This document shows, piece by piece, positions 8,333 through 16,994 of a stretch of DNA of 64,000 nt. A program made the position numbers and the translations under genes. The first letter of the stretch is position 1, and every line of letters starts with the position of its first letter. This stretch comes from Rossellomorea aquimaris (GTDB lineage: Bacteria; Bacillota; Bacilli; Bacillales; Bacillaceae_B), in assembly GCF_020172085.1 (NCBI RefSeq), contig NZ_JAIVAT010000008.1, forward strand, positions 124,001-188,000, written 5' to 3'. The notes beneath the pieces were generated by a model. That model was not told the origin of the DNA. It did not search any database and was given only the letters and a program-made list of their open reading frames with translations.

Positions 8333-9568
8333 GTGAAAAAGACATTGGTTTCTGTAGCAGCTACGGCTGTCCTCTCGTCTTCGTTTGTCGGTACAGCCTT
8401 GGCAAACTCTCACAAGGTTGCACCGGGAGACTCCCTCTGGTCGATTGCGAATAAGTATGATACTTCTGTTTCCAACCTGAAGAACTGGAATCAGTTGCAA
8501 TCAGAGATGATTTTCCCTAACCAGGTATTGAAAGTTGCTCTAAAAGGGGATACGGCAACTACTGCCCCACCTGAGAAAACTGAATCACCCGTTCAGACAG
8601 GAGCCAAAACATATACCATCAAACCAGGGGACACATTGGGACAAATCGCTTACAAGCATTCGATTTCTCTCAGTGACTTAATGAGTTGGAATGGACTTAA
8701 AGGGCATCTGATTTATCCTGGCCAGGTACTGAAGGTCGCGAATGCCGGAAACACTCCTGCATCAAGTAATCCTGAACCCGCACCTACTTCGGCACCATCT
8801 GGTTCACAGTCTACCTATACGGTTCAGTCAGGGGATACATTGGGGCATATCGGTGTGAAGTTTGATGTGACGGTAGCCGAGTTAAAGAAGCTTAATGGAC
8901 TTTCCAGCGATTTCTTATCGATTGGTCAAGTTTTGAAAGTCTCGAACTCAGGTTCTCAGCCTGCAACAGAGACCCCTACGCCTGTTCCTCCTAAACAGGA
9001 TAACTCCAAGACCAGCTATACAGTGAAGTCAGGAGATACTTTATCTTATATAGGGGCGCTATACGGTGTAACCGTCTCTTCCCTTAAGAGCTGGAATGGA
9101 CTTTCAAGTGATTTCCTTTCTGTGGGGCAAGTTCTTACATTGAACGGATCAGCCAGTTCAGAGGTGAAACCCTCTGCACCCGAAAGCTCATCCTCTTTCT
9201 CCGTTAATAAATTATTAAGTGAGGCAACGTCTCATATGGGAACTCCTTATGTGTGGGGTGGCTCTTCAGTTGGCGGCTTCGATTGCAGCGGATTTATCTA
9301 TTATGTATTCAAGCAGGCAGGCGCACAAGGAATCCAGCGTCTCTCAAGCGAAGGGTACTATAATCGCTCTTATTATGTGAACCAGCCACAGCCCGGAGAT
9401 ATTGTATTCTTCGAAAATACATATAAAAAAGGCATTTCTCACTTAGGCATTTATTTAGGCAATAATGAATTTATCCATGCCGGGGACAATGGTGTACAGG
9501 TTAGCAGCTTGAATAATTCCTACTGGAAGTCGAAATTCGACGGATTTAAGAGATTTTATGAGTTGTAG
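8333..9568 (+). CDS. LysM-NlpC/P60 peptidoglycan endopeptidase (LytE/CwlS type)
   Basis: A 411-residue autolysin. A signal peptide (about residues 1-25, ending ALA-N) is followed by four LysM domains (about 27-68, 94-136, 161-203 and 229-271), each with GDSLWSIA or GDTL-type starts and joined by Pro/Ser/Thr-rich linkers. The C-terminal NlpC/P60 domain (about 290-411) has FDCSGF (catalytic Cys), SHLGIYLG (His) and FIHAGD. The family cleaves D-Glu to diaminopimelate bonds in stem peptides. Start GTG 8333 is chosen because GGAG lies 8 nt upstream; an in-frame GTG at 8327 is too close to that site. Confidence 0.93.
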   Translation: MKKTLVSVAATAVLSSSFVGTALANSHKVAPGDSLWSIANKYDTSVSNLKNWNQLQSEMIFPNQVLKVALKGDTATTAPPEKTESPVQTGAKTYTIKPGDTLGQIAYKHSISLSDLMSWNGLKGHLIYPGQVLKVANAGNTPASSNPEPAPTSAPSGSQSTYTVQSGDTLGHIGVKFDVTVAELKKLNGLSSDFLSIGQVLKVSNSGSQPATETPTPVPPKQDNSKTSYTVKSGDTLSYIGALYGVTVSSLKSWNGLSSDFLSVGQVLTLNGSASSEVKPSAPESSSSFSVNKLLSEATSHMGTPYVWGGSSVGGFDCSGFIYYVFKQAGAQGIQRLSSEGYYNRSYYVNQPQPGDIVFFENTYKKGISHLGIYLGNNEFIHAGDNGVQVSSLNNSYWKSKFDGFKRFYEL

Positions 9569-9611
9569 AATAATAGAAAACCCTGAATTAGAAAAGTAAG
9601 GGATAACAAGT

Positions 9612-9648
9612 AAAAAACGCTCAGATCAAACGCTGGGCGTTTTTATTT
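9612..9648 (+). terminator. Terminator after the LysM endopeptidase
   Basis: AAAACGCTCA pairs with TGGGCGTTTT (one G-T pair) around a 10-nt loop and is followed by a T run. A candidate promoter for the next gene lies beyond it: TTGTTA at 9668 and TATATT at 9692, 18-bp spacing. Confidence 0.8.
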
Positions 9649-9750
9649 GTTAAATGCAGTGGTTTTCTTGTTACTATGGCGAGAATCCACATATATTGTT
9701 ACTATTTTACCGTTTTTAGCCGAAGTTAGTAGAGAAAGGAAGAGTTAACA

Positions 9751-11010
9751 ATGAAAATACCTAAGATATTCAGCACCTTGCTTGCTCTTGTTTTATTTAG
9801 TTCAACCTACACAGGTGTTGCAAGCGGAAACGAAGTTACATATGGTGAATGTGAAATGACGATATCGGTAGATGATGTTTACTTTGAAAATAGTGTGCCC
9901 GGGACAAATTATTGTGAACCGGTCGTAAATGGATATTTCGCAGCAGGGAATTTTTGGTTGAGTGGTACATACTCAGGGGAAGTGGACTATAGCGGTCAGC
10001 AATTTGAGGTTTCAAACCCTTTTTCCCCAAACGTACATGAAATTCTCACGGTCCATCTTGTGGGACAAAATGGTGAACCGGTGAATGATTACATACGATT
10101 CTCAGGTAAATCCCGATTGGACACGGCCATTGAAGTGTCGAATAGAGGGTGGCCTACCGGTCTGATCTTCCCTCCTGAAAAGGCGGTGATTTTGGCACGT
10201 GCAGATGAACCTGCCGATGCTTTAGCAGCATCCAGCTTATCAGGTGCCAAGGACGCACCGATTTTATTAACCTATCCAGACAAAATTGAACAATCTGTTC
10301 TGAATGAGTTAAAACGATTAAAGCCGGAGAATATTTACTTGCTCGGTGGAACGTCTGCTATTAATGGCACAGTGGAAAATAAATTAAAAAACCTGGGGTA
10401 TAACGTGAAACGTGTCTCCGGTACGAACCGATTTGAAACAGCCGCTAAGATTAATGATATCGTCTTATCAGTCAATAAGCAGAACACGAAAGCAATCATT
10501 GCGAATGGATATACTGTCGCAGACGCTTTATCTGCTTCTGCTTCTGCGGCTACTCAAAGAATTCCTATTTATTTAGCAACGAAAGATAGATCGCCTGTCA
10601 TTTTACCGGATAATATCACTTCAGTCGATGTGTATGGAGGTACCTCTGTTATTTCCGACTCCCTGGTCAACTCCATCAAATCCAAAGGGATTACAGTCAA
10701 TCGGATTGCAGGTGTAAATCGATACGAAACCAGTATGGCAGCCGCGGAAAAGCAATACAACGGACCTTTACTAAAAGTCATTTTGGTTCGTGGTGAGTCT
10801 GTTTCTGCAACAAAGCAAGATTATCCGGACGCAGTTGTCGCTTCAGCATTAGCGCATAAATACGGAACGAAGCTGTTGTTAGTGCATCCAACAAGTTCTA
10901 ATGAAGAAATAAAAGATTATTTGCAGTCTCTTAACGCATATAGAGTATTTGTACTTGGAGGAGAAAATGCAATCCCTGATGATGTAATACAAGATCTAGG
11001 CTTAGAGTAA
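9751..11010 (+). CDS. Cell-wall-binding repeat 2 (CWB2) surface protein
   Basis: A 419-residue secreted protein with a signal peptide (residues 1-27), a unique N-terminal domain (28-115, with several Cys and Tyr) and three CWB2 repeats. The repeats show RLDTAIEVS / YLLGGTSAI, NRFETAAKI / VYGGTSVIS and NRYETSMAAAE / VLGGENAIP. CWB2 triplets bind secondary wall polymers non-covalently. The N-terminal domain was not recognised and would give the functional specificity. It lies tail-to-tail with another CWB2 protein, so the two probably share an anchoring partner. Confidence 0.88.
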   Translation: MKIPKIFSTLLALVLFSSTYTGVASGNEVTYGECEMTISVDDVYFENSVPGTNYCEPVVNGYFAAGNFWLSGTYSGEVDYSGQQFEVSNPFSPNVHEILTVHLVGQNGEPVNDYIRFSGKSRLDTAIEVSNRGWPTGLIFPPEKAVILARADEPADALAASSLSGAKDAPILLTYPDKIEQSVLNELKRLKPENIYLLGGTSAINGTVENKLKNLGYNVKRVSGTNRFETAAKINDIVLSVNKQNTKAIIANGYTVADALSASASAATQRIPIYLATKDRSPVILPDNITSVDVYGGTSVISDSLVNSIKSKGITVNRIAGVNRYETSMAAAEKQYNGPLLKVILVRGESVSATKQDYPDAVVASALAHKYGTKLLLVHPTSSNEEIKDYLQSLNAYRVFVLGGENAIPDDVIQDLGLE

Positions 11011-11043
11011 AGCTCTATCGTTTCTACCGTACATCTTTTCGCG

Positions 11044-11086
11044 AAAAAAACACCGATAAATACCTTAATTTATCGGTGTTTTTTTA
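11044..11086. terminator. Bidirectional terminator between two CWB2 genes
   Basis: A 17-bp stem AAAAAACACCGATAAAT / ATTTATCGGTGTTTTTT with a short loop, with an A run on one side and a T run on the other. It can serve both convergent genes. Confidence 0.88.
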
Positions 11087-11125
11087 TTTAAGTTGCTATC
11101 TTCTAACATGTCCCTGGTGATTTGC

Positions 11126-12868
11126 TTAGGGTGTGTAGAAATCCTCCGTATAGTAGATACCGTATTCCCCACCTATATATACCCCTGCCCCCAGATTATG
11201 AAAGAGTGGGCTTAGGATATTTTTACGATGACCGGCAGAGTTCACCCATTCATCATGAACCGCAATTGCATTGAACTGACCGGCCGCGATGTTTTCTCCT
11301 GCTGATGTATAGCTGATTCCCGCTTTGCTTAATCTTTGAAAAGGGGATAGTCCCTCAGGATTGTCATGACTGAAATAGTTTCGTACAGCCATGTCTTTAC
11401 TATGGGCTCTTGCCACTTCACGCGCTTCTTTATCCTCCTTTAAAGGAGCAATAAGATGCCTGGCCCTTAAAGCATTGGCCTGGTCGCGAAGCTGCTTCTC
11501 CATACTGGTCTTTAATTCTCCCATGTCCGCATCCGGATTGACCGTCATAAAGTCTTCCCTCATCAATAAAATCCCTGATAAGGAATCCTTATCCATACCA
11601 TCATAATATACCCTTATCATCTGATCGTCGTAGTAATAATCATTTTCCTGATCTGGTACTGCCCCTATTTGTTTCAGCGTGTTCTCAACCTCGGCTTTAC
11701 CCATTCCCAGCTTAAGTCCTGACTTGGACATCCAGCTGTCAGAGTTCGTATATACAGCCACCACGTTCCCATAAAATACACCGAATTGAATGTATGTTTT
11801 CGGATCCTTATTGTACACGAACCAATCAAAGCTGTATCGACTCTCATCTATTCTTTGAGGGGCACCTAATGTTGACCTTAGTAGATTTTCAGAAGCATTT
11901 ACGTGAACCCCTTGGAATTGAAATTCCTCGGTGCTTACCACTAATCTTTCTTGAACGTTGGTGGAAACAGCATTCGCTCCACCAAGTATTGAAAATGTTT
12001 CATATGAATCTACCAAATTATGAATAGAAGAAGGAATCTTATCTTTTTGGACCAATAAAATCGGTGCGTTTTCTTTTGCTGCAAGTACCGACCCTGTCAG
12101 TGCGTCTGCAAAATTAGCACCTGTAGACACGTAAGCTCGTTCCTTTGCCATTGGAAGCCCATTAATAATTTTCTGAGCCGTTTCATAGCGGTCTGCCCCA
12201 CCATATCGCGAAACCGAAGGAAGCTTCGATGCCACGTTGGATGAAATGGCGCTTTCTCCCCCTACTAAGATCAATTTCTTCTTATCCCTTGTTACCATTT
12301 CCGTAGCTTCCGGCAATGTATCGGATTCTGTTAACACAATTGGAATGCCATTTTTAGCCGCATAAGGTGCTACTGCCAGAGCGTCAGGGAAATTCCTTCC
12401 GTTTGCCACAATGGCTTGATCGGATGGCAGATAGTCCGCTATCTTAGCCGCTGTCTGAAAGCGGTCCTCTCCTCCAATCCGGGTAATTTTCATACCAGAA
12501 TCTTTTAATTCCTTCTCTACTCTTCCGGATATTGCACTCGCCCCGCCTAATATGTATACGTGACTGGCCTGCAGTTGAGAAATTCGGTCTTTCGTTTCTT
12601 CAGGTAATCTGTCTTTATACGTTAATAGTATCGGCGCGTTTAATTTATATGCCAGGGGCCCCCCTGCCAGTGCATCCGGGAATGTTTCACCGCTTGCCAC
12701 CACTACAGCATCTGATTGGTTCCAACCCCAAAATGAAATCATTCCGGCCGTATCGTACCTGTTTTCACCCCTGATCCGTTCTACATTCGAGCTCGCCTTT
12801 GCCTGATCAAGCAGTATAAAACTGAAAACAAAGACGAACAGTAGAATGGACATTCTCACCTTTCTCAT
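11126..12868 (-). CDS. CWB2-anchored CAP-domain (SCP/YkwD-like) surface protein
   Basis: A 580-residue secreted protein. A signal peptide (1-26, ending KAS) precedes three CWB2 repeats (about 30-325; YILGGASAIS, LVGGESAIS and ILGGANAVS mark repeat ends). A CAP-associated domain (about 335-430) and a C-terminal CAP/SCP domain (about 455-580) follow; the latter has ARAHSKDMAVRNYFSHDN, AGENIAAG and WVNSAGHRKNILSP, the conserved His/Glu signature. Bacterial CAP proteins are surface proteins of uncertain activity. The start is ATG 12868 with GGGAGG upstream; a TTG one codon earlier is less likely. Confidence 0.9.
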   Translation of the reverse strand: MRKVRMSILLFVFVFSFILLDQAKASSNVERIRGENRYDTAGMISFWGWNQSDAVVVASGETFPDALAGGPLAYKLNAPILLTYKDRLPEETKDRISQLQASHVYILGGASAISGRVEKELKDSGMKITRIGGEDRFQTAAKIADYLPSDQAIVANGRNFPDALAVAPYAAKNGIPIVLTESDTLPEATEMVTRDKKKLILVGGESAISSNVASKLPSVSRYGGADRYETAQKIINGLPMAKERAYVSTGANFADALTGSVLAAKENAPILLVQKDKIPSSIHNLVDSYETFSILGGANAVSTNVQERLVVSTEEFQFQGVHVNASENLLRSTLGAPQRIDESRYSFDWFVYNKDPKTYIQFGVFYGNVVAVYTNSDSWMSKSGLKLGMGKAEVENTLKQIGAVPDQENDYYYDDQMIRVYYDGMDKDSLSGILLMREDFMTVNPDADMGELKTSMEKQLRDQANALRARHLIAPLKEDKEAREVARAHSKDMAVRNYFSHDNPEGLSPFQRLSKAGISYTSAGENIAAGQFNAIAVHDEWVNSAGHRKNILSPLFHNLGAGVYIGGEYGIYYTEDFYTP

Positions 12869-13072
12869 CAAAAATATCCTCCCCCATCTCTTTATCTATT
12901 ACATTGTAATTGTACCAAATATAGCCATTCTCTCCAGTTAGAATGGACAAAAAGTTCATATTTTCTTTAAAACCCGACATACAAAGACAAAATTTTACTA
13001 ATGTATTTCTTTTTCCTGAGATTTCTAGTATATTCTTCATATGTGCAAATTTAATACATTTAGGTGGGAAAC

Positions 13073-14020
13073 ATGTTGAGAGCTGATAAACATAATAAAA
13101 AACGGAAATGGCCTAAAGTCGTCGGCATCCTTTTTCTTCTTCTATTGCTTGCAGGCGGAGCATATGCTTATTCCATTTACCATTCACTGAGTAAGACAGC
13201 TGAAACGATGAACGAGAAGATTGACCGTCCGAAATCAGAGAAGCGTGAAAAAGAAGTCGAATTCGACAAAAAACACCCCTTCTCAGTGCTACTGTTAGGA
13301 GTGGATGAAAGATCCGGAGACAGAGGGCGTTCCGACACGATGATTGTCCTGACCGTGAACCCTCACGAAAAGACGACTAAAATGCTGAGTATCCCCCGTG
13401 ATACCCGCGTTGATATTATCGGCAAAGGTTTCAAGGATAAGATCAATCACGCCTACGCGTTCGGCGGTATTGAAATGTCCATGGATACAGTAGAAGAGTT
13501 TCTTGATATCCCGATTGATTATTACGCAAAGATCAATATGGAGGGGTTTGAAGATATCGTCAATGCCGTCGGCGGCGTTACAGTTGATAATACATTCGCC
13601 TTTAAAGATGGTGGATATTCCTTTGCTGAAGGTCAAATTGACTTAACAGGTAAAGAAGCGTTAGCTTATGCCCGTATGAGAAAGCAAGACCCTAGGGGAG
13701 ACTTCGGTCGCCAGGCACGGCAGCGCCAAGTCATCCAGGCCGTATTGAAAGAGGGAGCAAAGGTTTCCTCTCTTTGGAATTACGGGGATATCTTCAATGC
13801 CATCGGTGAAAATGTGAAAACCAACTTGACACTTGAAGAAATGGTCGACATTCAAAAGAACTACAAGAGTGCCACCAAGAACATCTCTCAAAGTCAGATT
13901 AGCGGCAGTGGAGCCATGATCAATAATGGTACTCAGGATATTTACTATTATATCGTGCCAGAAGAAGAACGAACAAAGGTTCAAGATGATTTGAAGGATC
14001 ATTTGGATTTGAATGAGTGA
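13073..14020 (+). CDS. LytR-CpsA-Psr (LCP) family wall-polymer ligase, TagU-like
   Basis: A 315-residue membrane protein that attaches undecaprenyl-linked wall teichoic acid or capsule chains to peptidoglycan. It has a short basic cytoplasmic start, one membrane helix (about 16-37) and an extracellular LCP domain with LLLGVDERSGDRGRSDT, LSIPRDTRVDI, KINHAYAFGG and YARMRKQDPRGDFGRQ, which hold the conserved Arg and Asp residues. ATG 13073 is used because TAGGTGGG precedes it. Next to surface proteins and close to the polysaccharide operon, it could anchor either polymer. Confidence 0.92.
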   Translation: MLRADKHNKKRKWPKVVGILFLLLLLAGGAYAYSIYHSLSKTAETMNEKIDRPKSEKREKEVEFDKKHPFSVLLLGVDERSGDRGRSDTMIVLTVNPHEKTTKMLSIPRDTRVDIIGKGFKDKINHAYAFGGIEMSMDTVEEFLDIPIDYYAKINMEGFEDIVNAVGGVTVDNTFAFKDGGYSFAEGQIDLTGKEALAYARMRKQDPRGDFGRQARQRQVIQAVLKEGAKVSSLWNYGDIFNAIGENVKTNLTLEEMVDIQKNYKSATKNISQSQISGSGAMINNGTQDIYYYIVPEEERTKVQDDLKDHLDLNE

Positions 14021-14030
14021 TGATTAGAAA

Positions 14031-14066
14031 GGAAAAGCCAGCCCAATATATTGGGCTGGCTTTTCC
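14031..14066 (+). terminator. Terminator after the LCP gene
   Basis: A perfect palindromic stem GGAAAAGCCAGCCCAAT / ATTGGGCTGGCTTTTCC with a tiny loop and a T run, ten bases past the stop codon. Confidence 0.92.
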
Positions 14067-14220
14067 TTATGTAATAAACGCAACACCTGATAGATTTGCA
14101 GATAAGGTTTTTGGGAGACCTTACATTCTAAAGCTAATAGATGAACATCAGTTGTTAAGGAAAATAGCTGTAAACATTATGATTTTACCTTTTATAGTAT
14201 GATGCCATAAATCAGCTGAC

Positions 14221-14913
14221 TTAAACAGCAGCTCCACTGTAGCGATTGAATGCATTCTGCCCTAACTTGATTCCACTAAACAGAGACAGAAGTCCGAATC
14301 CGATTAGAAGCAGCAAAGAGGTCCATGCGCCATCTTGATATGGCAGGTCTGTGTAGTATCCATGCTTTTGTTTGGATATCCCTCTTATCCATTGAGTCTC
14401 AGCCTTTGACTGGTGACCGATCGTAAATTCACTTTTAGTGATGACACCGTTTTCATTTATTGAGTAAGTGCGGTACTGCTTTGTATCTACCCTTTTACCT
14501 GCAGGAGTCGTTTGCATCGCTATTATGAAAGTCTCTTCGTTGGTTTCTCTATTTACCATATGTTTATATTGAATAACATCCGAATAGGCTTTCATGCTAT
14601 CTGTGTCAGTATCTACAGGAGATGCTTTAATCTCGGCTTCAATTTCATCTTTTATTTCGAGTATGATTGTAGAATTTAAATTATTTCTGTTTTCCTCTTT
14701 TAGAAATGTATTAATCTTGACTCCGTGAAACACTTGAACATGATGATCATTCTTTATTGGAATGAATTCATACTTTTTTTCAAATGAGCTTTGGTAATGA
14801 TACTCTCTCAGTGACTGAATCAGGAAGTACGCCCCTATGAACAGGATAACGATACCGGTTAGAGTTAATAAAACACTTATACCTAAGGATATCTTTTTAC
14901 TTTTCATCTCCAT
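14221..14913 (-). CDS. Membrane protein of unknown function downstream of an RNPP-type regulator
   Basis: A protein of about 230 residues with one N-terminal membrane helix (about 11-35), a large extracytoplasmic domain (about 40-185) rich in charged residues and Thr, and a second helix near the C-terminus (about 195-215). No family recognised; the topology resembles DUF3592-type proteins without a motif that proves it. ATG 14913 follows GGGTGA at 7 nt; a longer frame to 14928 has no site. It is 50 bp downstream of the regulator gene in the same direction, so it may be co-transcribed and be a target or effector of that system. Confidence 0.6.
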   Translation of the reverse strand: MEMKSKKISLGISVLLTLTGIVILFIGAYFLIQSLREYHYQSSFEKKYEFIPIKNDHHVQVFHGVKINTFLKEENRNNLNSTIILEIKDEIEAEIKASPVDTDTDSMKAYSDVIQYKHMVNRETNEETFIIAMQTTPAGKRVDTKQYRTYSINENGVITKSEFTIGHQSKAETQWIRGISKQKHGYYTDLPYQDGAWTSLLLLIGFGLLSLFSGIKLGQNAFNRYSGAAV

Positions 14914-14953
14914 TTCTTCTTCACCCACATCTTCATTATTTCCAAATAATTAA

Positions 14954-14964
14954 AGGTCCGTCCC
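14954..14964 (-). repeat. GGGACGGACCT motif at the stop codon of the regulator gene
   Basis: An exact copy of the dispersed 11-mer (plus strand AGGTCCGTCCC) that runs into the stop codon of the RNPP-type regulator. Confidence 0.85.
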
Positions 14965-15842
14965 TACTTGCTTAGACTTTCGATCTTTTTGCGGATGTAC
15001 TGGATGAATTTATCGTCTGCCTGGAGCTCGAAGACGATGAGTGCTTTTTCCATATATTTCTGTGCGTATTCTAATTCCCCTTTGAGTTCGTAGTTATAAC
15101 CAATGTGATAATGCAATTCTCCCAGGAGATACATATTGTCCTTCTGTACACACCAATCAATGGCCTCGTTACAAAATTGTATAGATTCATCAATATCCAT
15201 CAGCTTCGTTAATACTCTGGCAATATTATAATAGAGTCTTGTTTTTAGCGTGAAGTCTGCAAGGTTGGGAAGTGTGACGATATGGTTTTTCACTTCATGA
15301 TAAATCTCCAACGCCTCTTCCAAATGTCCCTGCTCTGAATACATTACTCCTATGGTAAGAAGGATTTCTATTTCTCGCTCAGACCAAATTTTATCCGTAG
15401 TGTGAGTAAGAGAAATGGCATTCCTTAGAATATTCTCGGCGTTTTCAATGTTTTTGTTCAGTTCAAATTGATAAATGCCTTTATGCCATTGAAGTATTTG
15501 AAGATTCCGATTATTATTAAAAAAGAGCGGGTTTTCTTCTTCTGCATTTACAATCTCTTTTATTTCATTATAATCCATGTTTCTTCTGGCTATTTGCAGC
15601 TGTTTGCTGACTTCCTGTACATAATCAAGACGGGGGGTCATTCCGATATCAAAGAAGTAGTTCACATCTACTCCTAATTTGCGGGATATTAAGAATAGTG
15701 TCGAGGCATATGGAAAAACGTCTCCCTTTTCAATTTTGCTTACCTGGGCCTGAGTACAAATACCATCAGCTAGTTCCTCTTGTGAAAGACCGATGTTTTT
15801 ACGTAATTCTTTTATTTTTTGCCCTACCACACTAAAATCCAT
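14964..15842 (-). CDS. RNPP-family (PlcR/NprR-like) peptide-responsive transcription regulator
   Basis: A 292-residue regulator with an N-terminal XRE helix-turn-helix (about 5-60: VGQKIKELRKNIGLSQEELA, TQAQVSKIEKGDVFP) and a long helical C-terminal part with TPR-like pairs (for example EREIEILLTIGVMYSEQGHL and LLGELHYHIGYNYELKGE). This is the layout of PlcR, NprR and related receptors that bind short re-imported peptides. A divergent gene 200 bp away encodes a secreted precursor with three identical heptapeptides, the natural candidate ligand. ATG 15842 has AGGAGAG 6 nt upstream. The sequence AATATTCCTAGAATTATA overlaps its probable -10. Confidence 0.85.
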   Translation of the reverse strand: MDFSVVGQKIKELRKNIGLSQEELADGICTQAQVSKIEKGDVFPYASTLFLISRKLGVDVNYFFDIGMTPRLDYVQEVSKQLQIARRNMDYNEIKEIVNAEEENPLFFNNNRNLQILQWHKGIYQFELNKNIENAENILRNAISLTHTTDKIWSEREIEILLTIGVMYSEQGHLEEALEIYHEVKNHIVTLPNLADFTLKTRLYYNIARVLTKLMDIDESIQFCNEAIDWCVQKDNMYLLGELHYHIGYNYELKGELEYAQKYMEKALIVFELQADDKFIQYIRKKIESLSK

Positions 15843-15858
15843 TAACATCTCTCCTAAA

Positions 15859-15876
15859 AATATTCCTAGAATTATA
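15859..15876. promoter_or_regulatory. Candidate operator upstream of the RNPP-type regulator
   Basis: AATATTCCTAGAATTATA matches AATATTCCTGAAGTTATA (16457-16474) at 15 of 18 positions. In both places a TATAAT overlaps the end of the box, here on the minus strand (15871-15876). The shared box suggests common control by the adjacent regulator. This is inferred. Confidence 0.45.
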
Positions 15877-16041
15877 TTTTCTTATCAAATAATGCGTTTC
15901 GGGTACTATTTTAACTGAAAAGCGGTCCCAAAGACCACAGGTAACCTCTGAAGCGATTTTGAATATATGGTTTAATATACATATCACTATATACTCAATA
16001 ATACCGAAAATCGTCCATTTTGAAAAAGGGAGGAAATACCC

Positions 16042-16281
16042 ATGAAGAAAAGTTTATTAATGATCTCGACTGCCGCTTTCTTGTTATTCGGGGGATTTGG
16101 TGCTATAAATTCGACAACCGATACATCTAAAGGGCACCAGCCGACCTCTCATATAGCATATGATCCACTGCCTCCAGTATACTCTGCTAAGAGCGTTGAA
16201 GTAGCAGTTGACCCGCTTCCACCCGTCTATTCCGGTGCTGGTGTGAACGTAAAGAAGGATCCTCTGCCTCCAGTTTATTAA
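16042..16281 (+). CDS. Secreted precursor with three DPLPPVY repeats, candidate signalling peptide
   Basis: A 79-residue secreted precursor. A signal peptide (KK followed by a hydrophobic core to about residue 22) is followed by a short linker and three exact copies of DPLPPVY at residues 41-47, 57-63 and 73-79. The copies are spaced exactly 16 residues apart and the last ends at the stop codon. All seven codons vary at synonymous positions among the copies while the peptide is unchanged, so selection has acted on the peptide. A strong GGGAGG site precedes the ATG. Divergence from a PlcR/NprR-like receptor gene suggests a multi-copy peptide pheromone. It could instead be a small Pro-rich surface protein. 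Confidence 0.8.
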   Translation: MKKSLLMISTAAFLLFGGFGAINSTTDTSKGHQPTSHIAYDPLPPVYSAKSVEVAVDPLPPVYSGAGVNVKKDPLPPVY

Positions 16282-16293
16282 TATATATTCACT

Positions 16294-16318
16294 GTCTCCA
16301 CTGGATGGGGACTTTTTT
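16294..16318 (+). terminator. Terminator after the peptide precursor gene
   Basis: GTCTCCA pairs with TGGGGAC (one G-T pair) and is followed by a run of T, 12 bases past the stop codon. Confidence 0.7.
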
Positions 16319-16437
16319 ATTATGAAGAATACATTCAGGGATGTTTTTATTTGTGTGTTCGAGGGCTAAAAAACTTCATTTTTCCTACGATTAATAAATT
16401 GTTATCCTCAAATTAAGGTTACCACATAGAGGCTTAC

Positions 16438-16476
16438 CTCAAAATATTCTTTTGAGAATATTCCTGAAGTTATAAT
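16438..16476 (+). promoter_or_regulatory. Nested palindromes and -10 upstream of the 16603 gene
   Basis: Two overlapping inverted repeats, CTCAAAA-TATTC-TTTTGAG (16438-16456) and AATATTC-TTTTGA-GAATATT (16443-16462), run into the box AATATTCCTGAAGTTATA (16457-16474) and TATAAT (16471-16476). No good -35 is present, as expected of an activator-dependent promoter. The box recurs at the regulator's own promoter. Confidence 0.5.
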
Positions 16477-16602
16477 TATGTTGAAAAAAGGAGCTTATAT
16501 AGAGATATCAAAACTAATATACCCCGTATTGCTTTGTGGTTCCAAATACCTCTTCTGATCTTATCTGATAGGATAAAAGTACAATAAAAGAAAGGGGGCT
16601 TC

Positions 16603-16926
16603 ATGATGAAAAACATAAGCATGAAAGTAAATCCTCTATATTCTGATGTAGATTTGTCGATTGTATTTCAATTTGAATTTTCCAAGGGTGATTGCAAGAT
16701 CGGCGAGGCCATGGTTTCCACGTATGCTATGAACAACAACGTATCGTATCGAAAGTCCCAGCTAGTCACAACTGCTACCGTTGAAAAGTGTGCTGTCATC
16801 GATCAGTTCGACATCGCAGGTGACCTTGGAGAACCCTGTATGAAAAAACTCCAGCACTTCCTTAAAATCATCGGCATGAAAGAAATACACGCCGGCTATG
16901 AATTAAATAGACAGGAAAGCATGTAG
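16603..16926 (+). CDS. Small cytoplasmic protein of unknown function, possible target of the RNPP-type system
   Basis: A 107-residue protein without signal or membrane segment. No family recognised. It has a mixed alpha/beta look (alternating hydrophobic strands such as DVDLSIVFQFEF and a C-terminal helix CMKKLQHFLKIIG) and three Cys. An AAAGGGGG site lies just upstream of two adjacent ATG codons (16603 and 16606; either may be used). About 125 bp upstream lie the nested palindromes and the box shared with the peptide-regulator locus, which makes it a candidate regulon member. Confidence 0.6.
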   Translation: MMKNISMKVNPLYSDVDLSIVFQFEFSKGDCKIGEAMVSTYAMNNNVSYRKSQLVTTATVEKCAVIDQFDIAGDLGEPCMKKLQHFLKIIGMKEIHAGYELNRQESM

Positions 16927-16941
16927 TCACCATGCAAACCA

Positions 16942-16975
16942 CCAAAAAATCCACTCTATGAAGTGGATTTTTTGG
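16942..16975. terminator. Bidirectional terminator
   Basis: A perfect 14-bp stem CCAAAAAATCCACT / AGTGGATTTTTTGG between two convergent genes. Confidence 0.88.
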
Positions 16976-16981
16976 TTTGGA

Positions 16982-16992
16982 GGGACGGACCT
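16982..16992 (+). repeat. GGGACGGACCT motif next to a stop codon
   Basis: An exact copy of the dispersed 11-mer within GAGGGACGGACCTCC, ending three bases before the stop codon (16995-16997) of the minus-strand membrane gene. Confidence 0.85.
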
Positions 16993-16994
16993 CC

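Noticed and set aside
14017-14202. Small plus-strand frame after the LCP gene
   Set aside because: It begins inside the previous gene and reads through a strong terminator.
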